Of a DNA stretch of 21,345 nucleotides, positions 1 to 6,703 are shown one piece after another; position 1 is the first letter of the stretch, and every line of letters starts with the position of its first letter. The DNA lies in the NCBI GenBank assembly GCA_017481325.1, contig JAFUPG010000007.1, positions 1 through 21,345 on the forward strand, written 5' to 3'. The notes under the pieces are model-generated. The model did no database searches. It was not told the origin of the DNA and saw only the letters and a program-made list of their open reading frames with translations. The DNA comes from Oscillospiraceae bacterium. Its GTDB lineage: Bacteria > Bacillota_A > Clostridia > Oscillospirales > Oscillospiraceae. The translations under genes and the position numbers were made by a program.

Positions 1-110
1 ATCGGACGGAAGATTTCCCAATCAATTACCTCGTTTAGCCGTTCAAGGGAATCTCCTAACTTGCTCAGCTTTTCTAACCGCAAACTTTCATCCCAAAATC
101 CAATCTGCAT
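1..110 (-). CDS. IS5-like transposase, N-terminal fragment (runs off window edge)
   Basis: On the minus strand an ATG at 110 opens a frame of 36 codons with no stop before the window edge. It begins MQIGFWDES and continues with LSKLGDSLERLNEVIDWEIF. This opening (short aromatic start, then a 'LGD.LE.LN.VIDWE.FRP' stretch) is, to my recollection, how many IS5-family transposases begin. A GGGAGG ribosome binding site lies 8 nt upstream, so the start is well supported. The catalytic DDE residues would lie outside the window, so intactness cannot be judged. Two TATAAT-like boxes upstream (134-139 and 146-151, minus strand) could be -10 elements. The family call is from memory of the N-terminus only. 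Confidence 0.65.
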   Translation of the reverse strand, partial: MQIGFWDESLRLEKLSKLGDSLERLNEVIDWEIFRP

Positions 111-132
111 CTCGCTCGCCTCCCTGTGTTCT

Positions 133-156
133 AATTATATCATAAATTATATCATA
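133..156. repeat. Perfect tandem 12-bp repeat with two -10-like boxes
   Basis: AATTATATCATA occurs twice head to tail (133-144 and 145-156). Each copy carries, on the minus strand, a TATAAT hexamer facing the transposase fragment. No good -35 box is visible at the usual spacing. Confidence 0.6.
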
Positions 157-210
157 TTTTCGTCTTTTGTGCGAGTTTTTAGAGCTGCCCATCTATTTGA
201 CTATATTTCA

Positions 211-259
211 ATTCCCATCGGCGGAGCCGATACCTCAGTTATTAGTTTTTAGTTATTAG
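211..259. repeat. Intergenic hairpin plus 9-bp direct repeats
   Basis: A perfect 6-bp stem (ATCGGC, loop GGA, GCCGAT; 217-231) is followed by two exact copies of AGTTATTAG (237-245 and 251-259) separated by five T. It has no coding character and lies between the transposase start and the aldo/keto reductase promoter. It may include the terminal region of the insertion sequence, or be a separate short dispersed repeat; I cannot place the element boundary. Confidence 0.5.
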
Positions 260-305
260 CCATTCGTTTCTAAGGCATATTTCCGTATCTCGTCGCATTC
301 CCTCC

Positions 306-334
306 TTGACCTTCCTGAAAAAATTTTGTACAAT
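306..334 (+). promoter_or_regulatory. Sigma-A-type promoter of the aldo/keto reductase gene
   Basis: TTGACC (306-311) and TACAAT (329-334) are 17 nt apart. The expected transcription start (~341) falls almost on the AAAGGAGG ribosome binding site (341-348), so the mRNA leader would be only about 15 nt. Confidence 0.65.
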
Positions 335-355
335 ATGGTAAAAGGAGGCGTTTTT

Positions 356-1435
356 ATGCTTGAAAATGAGATGAAATTAGGTTTTGGCTGTATGCGTCTG
401 CCTATGGATGGGGAGAAGATCGATCAGTCTGCCTTTGAGAAAATGGTGGATACCTACATTGCCGCAGGCGGCAGATATTTTGACACTGCCCATAACTATA
501 TCAATGAGCAGAGCGAGCCTGCCCTCCGCAAGGCGCTGGTGGAGCGTTATCCCAGAGACAGCTACTATCTGACCTCTAAGCTCACATGCATGTATTTTGA
601 TTCTGAGGAAGAGGTGCATCCCTTCTTTGAACTGCAGCTGAAGACCTGCGGTGTGGAGTATTTTGACTTCTACCTGTTCCATGCCATGAGCATGGGGCGC
701 TACGAGAAGGCGCAGCGCTGCAAGGCATTTGAGCAGATGCAGCAGTTTAAGGCAGAGGGCAGAGTGAAGCATATCGGCATGTCCTTCCACGACAGCCCCG
801 AGGTGCTGGAGTATATTCTGCAGAGAGAGCCCTGCATCGAGATCGTCCAGCTTCAGCTGAACTATGCCGACTTCGATAATCCCGATGTCCAGAGCCAGCG
901 CTGTTATGAGGTCTGTGAGAAGTACGGTAAGCCTGTTCTGGTTATGGAGCCTGTAAAGGGCGGCCGTCTTGCGCAGCTACCTGCCAAAGCAGAGCGGATT
1001 CTGGCTGATCTGGGGCAGGGGAGCGCAGCCAGCTATGCCATCCGTTATTGCGCATCTCACCCCAATGTGGCCATGGTGCTCTCCGGCATGAGCGACCAGG
1101 CTCAGATGGAGGATAATCTCAGCTATATGAAGGACTTTAAGCCCTTTACGGAGGCGGAATATGCAGCAGTGGCGCAGATCCGTGAGATTTTGCGGAAATC
1201 AGAGCAGATCCCCTGTACAGCCTGCCGTTATTGTATGGATGTCTGTCCGCAGCAGATCCGTATTCCTGAGCTTTTCTCCGCATGGAACAACCGCAAGCTG
1301 CTTCTCCCTTGGGAGTCCGTTGACACACCCGACCCCAAAAGCTGCCTGGATTGCGGTGCCTGCGAGAACGCCTGTCCCCAACATTTAGAGATCCGTAAGC
1401 TCTTAAAGCGTACAGGATCTGTGGTTAAAAAATGA
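356..1435 (+). CDS. Aldo/keto reductase with C-terminal 2x[4Fe-4S] ferredoxin-like domain
   Basis: The 359-residue protein has an aldo/keto reductase barrel followed by a ferredoxin-like tail. The tetrad is visible as D43 and Y48 (FDTAHNY), K75 (LTSK) and H109 (LFHA). Two CxxCxxCxxxCP motifs, at C287/290/293/297 and C330/333/336/340, should bind two 4Fe-4S clusters. Such fusions are common in anaerobes and are thought to exchange electrons with ferredoxin-type partners; the substrate is unknown. I chose the ATG at 356 because AAAGGAGG lies 7 nt upstream. The reading frame continues back to a TTG at 326, but the promoter -10 and the ribosome binding site lie inside that extension. The gene is a single transcription unit bounded by its own promoter and terminator. 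Confidence 0.9.
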   Translation: MLENEMKLGFGCMRLPMDGEKIDQSAFEKMVDTYIAAGGRYFDTAHNYINEQSEPALRKALVERYPRDSYYLTSKLTCMYFDSEEEVHPFFELQLKTCGVEYFDFYLFHAMSMGRYEKAQRCKAFEQMQQFKAEGRVKHIGMSFHDSPEVLEYILQREPCIEIVQLQLNYADFDNPDVQSQRCYEVCEKYGKPVLVMEPVKGGRLAQLPAKAERILADLGQGSAASYAIRYCASHPNVAMVLSGMSDQAQMEDNLSYMKDFKPFTEAEYAAVAQIREILRKSEQIPCTACRYCMDVCPQQIRIPELFSAWNNRKLLLPWESVDTPDPKSCLDCGACENACPQHLEIRKLLKRTGSVVKK

Positions 1436-1452
1436 ATATTCTCCTGAAAAAA

Positions 1453-1484
1453 TCCCGGGGTAAGCGCTTACTCCGGGACTTTTT
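1453..1484 (+). terminator. Rho-independent terminator of the aldo/keto reductase gene
   Basis: A nearly uninterrupted 13-bp stem (TCCCGGGGTAAGC with GCTTACTCCGGGA, one G-U pair) is followed by a T-run at 1480-1484. Confidence 0.85.
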
Positions 1485-1572
1485 GTTCGAAATTTTCTGG
1501 GATTTGTCGTCAAATGTAACAATGAGATGGCAAAAACTTGGTAAATATTTGGAAAAAACAACAAATTTCCTC

Positions 1573-1601
1573 TGTACAATTTTCTTCTTTTGTGATATAT
1601 A
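1573..1601 (+). promoter_or_regulatory. Possible promoter of hppA
   Basis: TGTACA (1573-1578) and TATATA (1596-1601) are 17 nt apart in an AT-rich stretch upstream of hppA. The -35 box matches the consensus only partly, and other TATA-like hexamers lie nearby, so the exact boxes are uncertain. Confidence 0.35.
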
Positions 1602-1671
1602 GTATATATGGGAGTTTTTGGTTCGGCTGACCGATGCTCTCAAGATAAATACTTGAAAAGGAGGAATCCCC

Positions 1672-3741
1672 ATGCAACCCAGTGTATCTCTGATCTATGG
1701 TCTTTCCTTCCTGGCTGTGGCGATCGCCTTTGCCTTTGCGGTTTACCTCCATCTGTGGGTCAAGCGCCAGCCTATGAAGAACAAGACCATTGCTGAAGTC
1801 TCCGGCCTGATCAAGTCCGGCGCCAATACCTTCATGCGTAAGGAATACAAGATCCTTGCGGTCTTTGCAGGTGTTGCGGCTGTGCTGATCTTCCTGTTCC
1901 TGCCGCAAGGCATCTGGAAAGGGAACTGGATCGAGAACTTAAGTATGGCACTGTCCTACATCGCCGGTACCATCCTCTCTGCCATTGCCGGTAAGATCGG
2001 CATTCTGGTAGCCACTGCATCCAACGGCCGTGCTGCCGAGGCTGCGCAGAAGGGCATTAAGCCTGCCTTTATGGTCGGCTTCCGTGGGGGCTCTGTCATG
2101 GGTCTTGCGGTGGTTGGCTTCAGCCTGCTGGGCGTAGCCGCTGTACTGCTGCTCACCGGTGATTCCTCTATTGTGCTTGGCTTCTCCTTCGGCGCCAGCT
2201 CCCTGGCACTCTTTGCCAAGGCCGGCGGCGGCATCTTCACCAAGACCGCCGACGTCAGCGCTGACCTGACCGGCAAGGTAGAGCTGGGCATTCCCGAGGA
2301 TGACCCCCGTAACCCTGCTGTCATTGCGGATAATGTAGGTGACAACGTGGGCGACGTGGCCGGTATGGGCGCTGACCTCTTCGACTCCAACGTGGCCTCC
2401 ATGGCCGCCGCTCTGGTTCTGGCGCAGTCCATCGACGAAGGCATCAAGGGTGTCAGCACTATGATGGTCTTCTGCTATGCCGCTCTGGGTCTGCTGGCTT
2501 CCATCCTGGGTATTGCCACCGCCCGTATCGGTAAGAACGGCAACCCCACCCGTGCATTGAACTCCTCTACTTATGTGACCACCGCTATTTACATGGTGCT
2601 GACTGCCGCCGTTACCTTCCTCTTTGAAGGCTTCGAATGGCGCATCTGGGCAGCTTCCTCCATGGGCCTGCTGGTAGGCGTCATCATCGGCATCACCACC
2701 GACTACTTCACCGACGATACGAAACCCATCGTCAAGAAATGTGCCAGAGCCTCCCGTTCCGGCCCGGCCTTTACGGTGCTCTCCGGTGTGTCCTATGGCT
2801 TCGTCTCCGTGCTGCCTGCCATGATCGGTATTGCAGTTTCCGCTCTCTTTGCATACTTCATCTGCGAGCCTCTGGGCGCAACCCATGCCCTCTTCGGCAT
2901 CGCCATGGCAGCAGTTGGCATGCTCTCCATCGTGGGCATGATCATCTCCAACGATGCCTACGGCCCCATTGTGGATAACTCCCGTGGCCTGGCCGAAATG
3001 GGCGGCCTGGGCGAAGACACCATCCGCATCTGCGACGAGTTGGACTCCGCCGGTAACACGGTTAAGGCCGTGACCAAGGGCTTCTCCATCAGCGCAGCCG
3101 GTCTTACCGTCATCAGCTTGCTGGGCGCCTTTATGGCAGAGGCACAGAAGGCCGGCTCCACCATTGAGGGATTTGATATAATGAATCCCCTGGTCTTCTT
3201 CGGTATCCTCATCGGCGCAGCCATCCCGGCGGTCTTCTCTGCTATGCTGATGCTGGGCGTTGACAAGAACGCACAGCGTATGGTGGCTGAGATCCACCGT
3301 CAGTTCAACGAGATCAAGGGCCTCCGTGAAGGCAAGGCAAAGCCCGAGTACGATAAGTGCATCGACATTGCCACCCAGGGCGCTCTCCGTGAGCTGATCC
3401 CCGCAGGCCTCCTGGCCATCATTGCCACCATTGCCGTTGGCTTCATCGGCGGTGTAGAGGCAGTAGGCGGCTTCCTCCTGGGCAATATCGTCAGCGGCCT
3501 GTTGCTGGCACTGTTTATGTCCAATGCCGGCGGTCTCTGGGATAACTCCAAGAAGTACGTAGAGGCCGGTAACGAGGGCGGCAAGGGCTCCGAAGCTCAT
3601 AAGGCCGCTGTGGTAGGTGACACCGTGGGCGATCCCTTTAAGGACACCGCAGGCCCCTCCATCAATACCCTCATCACCGTGGTGTCCCTGGTAGCCTCTC
3701 TGCTGGCACCTCTGTTTGTCGCCCTGTCCATCTTCGGTTAA
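1672..3741 (+). CDS. hppA: Membrane-bound proton-translocating pyrophosphatase (K+-independent type)
   Basis: This 689-residue polytopic membrane protein hydrolyses pyrophosphate and pumps ions across the cytoplasmic membrane. The PPi-binding signatures are all present: DVSADLTGKVE (194-204), DDPRNP (210-215), DNVGDNVGD (220-228), then DNSKKYVE (624-631) and GDTVGDPFKDTAGP (649-662). The diagnostic position is Lys: the motif reads GNTVKAVTKG (461-470), with K465 and T468 as in the K+-independent H+-pumping class. The K+-dependent class has GNTTAA with Ala. Length is typical of bacterial enzymes. AAAGGAGG lies 7 nt before the ATG. It is monocistronic and closed by a strong bidirectional terminator. 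Its likely role is to recover energy from biosynthetic PPi in an anaerobe with a tight ATP budget. Confidence 0.96.
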   Translation: MQPSVSLIYGLSFLAVAIAFAFAVYLHLWVKRQPMKNKTIAEVSGLIKSGANTFMRKEYKILAVFAGVAAVLIFLFLPQGIWKGNWIENLSMALSYIAGTILSAIAGKIGILVATASNGRAAEAAQKGIKPAFMVGFRGGSVMGLAVVGFSLLGVAAVLLLTGDSSIVLGFSFGASSLALFAKAGGGIFTKTADVSADLTGKVELGIPEDDPRNPAVIADNVGDNVGDVAGMGADLFDSNVASMAAALVLAQSIDEGIKGVSTMMVFCYAALGLLASILGIATARIGKNGNPTRALNSSTYVTTAIYMVLTAAVTFLFEGFEWRIWAASSMGLLVGVIIGITTDYFTDDTKPIVKKCARASRSGPAFTVLSGVSYGFVSVLPAMIGIAVSALFAYFICEPLGATHALFGIAMAAVGMLSIVGMIISNDAYGPIVDNSRGLAEMGGLGEDTIRICDELDSAGNTVKAVTKGFSISAAGLTVISLLGAFMAEAQKAGSTIEGFDIMNPLVFFGILIGAAIPAVFSAMLMLGVDKNAQRMVAEIHRQFNEIKGLREGKAKPEYDKCIDIATQGALRELIPAGLLAIIATIAVGFIGGVEAVGGFLLGNIVSGLLLALFMSNAGGLWDNSKKYVEAGNEGGKGSEAHKAAVVGDTVGDPFKDTAGPSINTLITVVSLVASLLAPLFVALSIFG

Positions 3742-3751
3742 TCCAAAATAA

Positions 3752-3795
3752 TCAAAGGCTGCAGCAAAACCTCGGTTTTGCTGCAGCCTTTTTGA
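3752..3795. terminator. Bidirectional terminator between hppA and the convergent small membrane-protein gene
   Basis: A perfect 15-bp stem (GGCTGCAGCAAAACC with its complement, 3757-3771 / 3774-3788) is extended by TCAAA and TTTTTGA flanks, giving a T-run on the plus strand and a shorter one on the minus strand. It sits directly between two convergent genes. Confidence 0.85.
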
Positions 3796-4425
3796 TCAGT
3801 AGGGCGGCTGCTCCAGATAGTGGCGGATACCGTGGATGGAGCCGCTGTTATAGATTTTTCGGAAGGCTTCTTCGGGATGCGCAAGAATATACTCCAGATC
3901 CTCTTCATTGTCTATCTCCAGACCAAAGTGACGGATCATACGGAGGATCTCCGGTGTCAAAGGAACACGACCCCAGCCGTCTTCGTAGGAGATGTACAGA
4001 AAAATCAGCACATGCTGCTTGGGATTGTAGGTAACGATTTGGAAGCGTACATCCTCGTAGGAATACACCTTGTCGTTAAAGCTCATGACCTCCGGCAGGA
4101 AGCGCACATAGAAGCGGTTTCTCTGATAGAAGTAGACCTTCTCCTCCGGGCAGCGCTGCCAATCACAGTCATACTGTTTGAGTTCCCAGGGGATCTCTTT
4201 TTTTCTACAGAAGGGAACTGTTACCAGAGTCGCTACTGTGGCCATGACCCAGAGGATCAAACAGACAATGCCAAAGACGCCCGGCTCATCATCAGGCATC
4301 GCCGCAAAGATAAAGCCGCCCAGAAGAACTGCCGTTATGCCCAGATAAACGGGCAGCAGGTATTTCGTTCGCCACTTGGCGTAGGGATTGTAATCGGGAT
4401 CGGTGAACTGAATTGGGACTTTCAT
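3796..4425 (-). CDS. Small membrane protein of unknown function (two N-terminal helices)
   Basis: The 209-residue protein is not one I recognise. Two hydrophobic segments (about residues 22-42 and 49-72) form an N-terminal hairpin. They are followed by a charged, aromatic-rich cytoplasmic domain of about 135 residues that ends in Q-P-P-Y. The overall plan (short start, two helices, soluble tail) is like YcxB-type proteins, but I see no specific motif. The ATG at 4425 is chosen because AGGAGG lies just upstream; the open frame extends back to 4470 but would start inside the terminator hairpin. No room for a promoter exists between that hairpin and the ribosome binding site, so expression probably depends on read-through from the EF-G paralogue. 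Confidence 0.7.
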   Translation of the reverse strand: MKVPIQFTDPDYNPYAKWRTKYLLPVYLGITAVLLGGFIFAAMPDDEPGVFGIVCLILWVMATVATLVTVPFCRKKEIPWELKQYDCDWQRCPEEKVYFYQRNRFYVRFLPEVMSFNDKVYSYEDVRFQIVTYNPKQHVLIFLYISYEDGWGRVPLTPEILRMIRHFGLEIDNEEDLEYILAHPEEAFRKIYNSGSIHGIRHYLEQPPY

Positions 4426-4438
4426 ATTCTCGCCTCCT

Positions 4439-4468
4439 AAAAAATACGGGCAGCCGCTTGGGCTGCCC
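4439..4468 (-). terminator. Terminator/attenuator between the EF-G paralogue and the small membrane protein
   Basis: On the minus strand GGGCAGCC, loop CAAGC, GGCTGCCC is followed by GTATTTTTT. The T-run ends exactly where the downstream gene's AGGAGG (4433-4438) begins, 14 nt before its ATG. It looks like a true terminator of the EF-G paralogue that also gates the next gene. Confidence 0.8.
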
Positions 4469-4485
4469 ATATCAATTCTTTGGAA

Positions 4486-6549
4486 TTATTCTTCCTCTGC
4501 CTTCTTGGCCTCTTCGATGATCTTGGCCTGGTTCATCTGAGGAACTTCTTCGTAGCGGATGAACTTGAGGCTGTAGGAGCCACGGCCCTGGGTCATAGCA
4601 CGGAGGTCGATGGCGTAGGTGACCATTTCGCCTACGGGAACTTCGGCCTCAACGATCTGCCAGCCACGGTTGCTGGGATCGGGGTTCATGCCCATAACAC
4701 GGCCACGACGCTTGTTCAGGTCACCGATGATGTCGCCCATGTTTGCATCGGGGACATAGACCTTCAGCTCACCGATGGGCTCCAGCAGGGTGGGAGCAGC
4801 ATTGGGCAGGCCTTCCTTGTAGGCAATGCCGGCTGCGGTCTGGAATGCCATATCGGAGGAGTCAACAGCGTGGTAGGAGCCGAAGAACAGGGTAGCCTTC
4901 AGGAACACAACGGGGTAACCTGCCAGAACGCCCTTGCCGATGCAGTTGCGCAGGCCCTTTTCAACGGAGGGGATGAAGTTCTTGGGCACGCAGCCGCCGA
5001 CGGTCTCGTCAGCGAAGATCATGTCTTCGGACTCGGTCTGGGGCTCGAAGCGGATATGAACGTCACCGAACTGGCCATGGCCACCGGACTGCTTCTTATG
5101 ACGGCCGTGCTGCTCGTGGCGCTTCTTGATGGTCTCACGGTAAGCGATCTTGGCGGGACGGAGCTCGGCCTCGACCTTGTACTTGCTCAGCAGCTTGGAG
5201 ATAATCACGCTCAGATGCATATCGCAGACACCGGCGATGATCATTTCCTTGGTCTCGGGATCGTTGCCATAGGTGAAGGAAGCGTCTTCCTCGTTCAGCT
5301 TGACCAGGCCGGCAGCGACCTTGTCTTCCTGACCCTTAGCCTTGGCATAGATAGCCATGCGGTAGCAGGGCTCTGCATATTCCATACCCTTGACGGTGGC
5401 GACCTTGCCGGCCAGACCCAGGGTATCGCCGGTCTTCACGGAAGCCAGCTTGGTGAATACGCCGATATCACCGCAGCAGACCTTGTTGGTCTTGGTGTTT
5501 TCCTTGCCCTTGGGGAAGAAGGTGTTGCCCAGCTTCTCGTTGTCGCCGGTACGGGCGTTAACCACGGTCATGGTGTCCTCGATGTCACCGCTGATGACCT
5601 TGAAGTAGGAGTTCTTGCCGTACTGGTCAGCCATGGTGTTGAACACGAAAGCCATGGGGCTGCCGGTGGGATCCAGAGCCAGCTCAGACTCGTTGCCGTC
5701 CTCGTCCACGGTGATCATGGGCTTGCCTTCCAGGGGGGAGGGAGCGAACTTCTTCAGGTTCTCCAGCAGCAGGGTGGTGCCCAGGCCGTTCATAGCGCAG
5801 CCGCAGAAAACGGGGGTGATGGTACGGGTCTTGATGCCGTCCTTGATGCCCTTGAACAGCTCTTCGGGGGTGAAGGGCTCTTCCATGAAGAACTTCTCCA
5901 TGAGCTCTTCGTCGGTCTCAGCGACCTGCTCGTTCAGAGCCATCATGTATTCTTCGATCTTCTCTTCGGCATCGGCGGTGAGAGCGATTTCCTTACCGGC
6001 AACGTCGTAAGCCTTCTTGGTGATCAGATCCACAACACCAACAGCCTGCTCGCCGTTGAGGATGGGGAAGGTGAAGGGGATAGCGGTAGCGCCAAAGGTC
6101 TCGTGGATGGCGTCGTAGGTGCCGAAGAAGTTGGCATGCTCCTCGTCCAGCTTGGAGACATAGAACATAGCGGGCAGCTCAGCATCGGCCAGAGACTTCC
6201 AGCCCTTCTCGGTGCCGACAGCGATGCCGGACTTGGCGGTCAGGCAGATGATGCCGGCATCGGCAACACGCAGAGACTGCACGATCTCAGCAGCGAAGTC
6301 AAAGTAGCCGGGGTTGTCCAGAACGTTTACCTTGGTGCCGGCATACTCAACGGGGATCACAGAGGTCTTAATGGAATACTGGCGCTTCTTCTCTTCGTCG
6401 TCGAAGTCAGAGACGGTGGTGCCGTCAGCACGCTTGCCAAGACGGGTGATCGCCTTGGTCAGGTAGAGCATGCTCTCGCACAGGGCGGACTTGCCGTCGC
6501 CGCCGTGACCCAGCAGCGCAACATTGCGGATATCCTTCGCAGTGTACAT
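4486..6549 (-). CDS. Elongation factor G-like GTPase (EF-G2-type paralogue)
   Basis: The 687-residue protein has the full EF-G domain order. G1 is GHGGDGKS (14-21), the G3 position reads DNPGYFDF (78-85) and G4 is SKLD (132-135). The RGITI switch-I motif is replaced by QYSIK (57-61). Domain IV carries the conserved QSGGHGQFGDV-type loop. Canonical EF-G has DTPGH in G3, and its His activates GTP hydrolysis; here it is Tyr82. This pattern fits the EF-G-like paralogues of Firmicutes rather than the housekeeping factor, so translocation activity should not be assumed; a ribosome-associated or recycling role is inference. The ATG at 6549 has AAAGGAGA ~11 nt upstream; the frame runs to 6654 but overlaps the promoter. 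A near-consensus promoter drives it and a hairpin follows it. Confidence 0.9.
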   Translation of the reverse strand: MYTAKDIRNVALLGHGGDGKSALCESMLYLTKAITRLGKRADGTTVSDFDDEEKKRQYSIKTSVIPVEYAGTKVNVLDNPGYFDFAAEIVQSLRVADAGIICLTAKSGIAVGTEKGWKSLADAELPAMFYVSKLDEEHANFFGTYDAIHETFGATAIPFTFPILNGEQAVGVVDLITKKAYDVAGKEIALTADAEEKIEEYMMALNEQVAETDEELMEKFFMEEPFTPEELFKGIKDGIKTRTITPVFCGCAMNGLGTTLLLENLKKFAPSPLEGKPMITVDEDGNESELALDPTGSPMAFVFNTMADQYGKNSYFKVISGDIEDTMTVVNARTGDNEKLGNTFFPKGKENTKTNKVCCGDIGVFTKLASVKTGDTLGLAGKVATVKGMEYAEPCYRMAIYAKAKGQEDKVAAGLVKLNEEDASFTYGNDPETKEMIIAGVCDMHLSVIISKLLSKYKVEAELRPAKIAYRETIKKRHEQHGRHKKQSGGHGQFGDVHIRFEPQTESEDMIFADETVGGCVPKNFIPSVEKGLRNCIGKGVLAGYPVVFLKATLFFGSYHAVDSSDMAFQTAAGIAYKEGLPNAAPTLLEPIGELKVYVPDANMGDIIGDLNKRRGRVMGMNPDPSNRGWQIVEAEVPVGEMVTYAIDLRAMTQGRGSYSLKFIRYEEVPQMNQAKIIEEAKKAEEE

Positions 6550-6625
6550 ATTTTTGAAAATCTCCTTTCTCATCGCAGCCGGGAGTTGGCTGCAGGGGCA
6601 TATCGTTGATGCCACAATTAGTTCC

Positions 6626-6654
6626 ATTATACACGATAGAAAACAATAATGCAA
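6626..6654 (-). promoter_or_regulatory. Strong promoter of the EF-G paralogue
   Basis: On the minus strand TTGCAT (6649-6654) and a perfect TATAAT (6626-6631) are separated by 17 nt. The leader to the ATG at 6549 is about 70 nt. Confidence 0.8.
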
Positions 6655-6703
6655 TCGTGAAATACAAAAAAATTGAAATATTCCCGGAGAAAAATCGAGA
6701 TTT

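Noticed and set aside
61..252. Plus-strand frame of 63 codons at the left edge
   Set aside because: It has a TTG start without a ribosome binding site and runs antisense to the transposase fragment and through repeats.
1939..3600. Long open frame of 553 codons on the minus strand inside hppA
   Set aside because: It is a shadow of GC-rich third positions; the product is a low-complexity mix rich in Gly, His and Asp without family motifs, and hppA is certain on the other strand.
4480..6609. Long open frame of 709 codons on the plus strand opposite the EF-G paralogue
   Set aside because: The product is repetitive Leu/Gly/Val/Asp text without motifs, and the EF-G domains on the minus strand explain the region.
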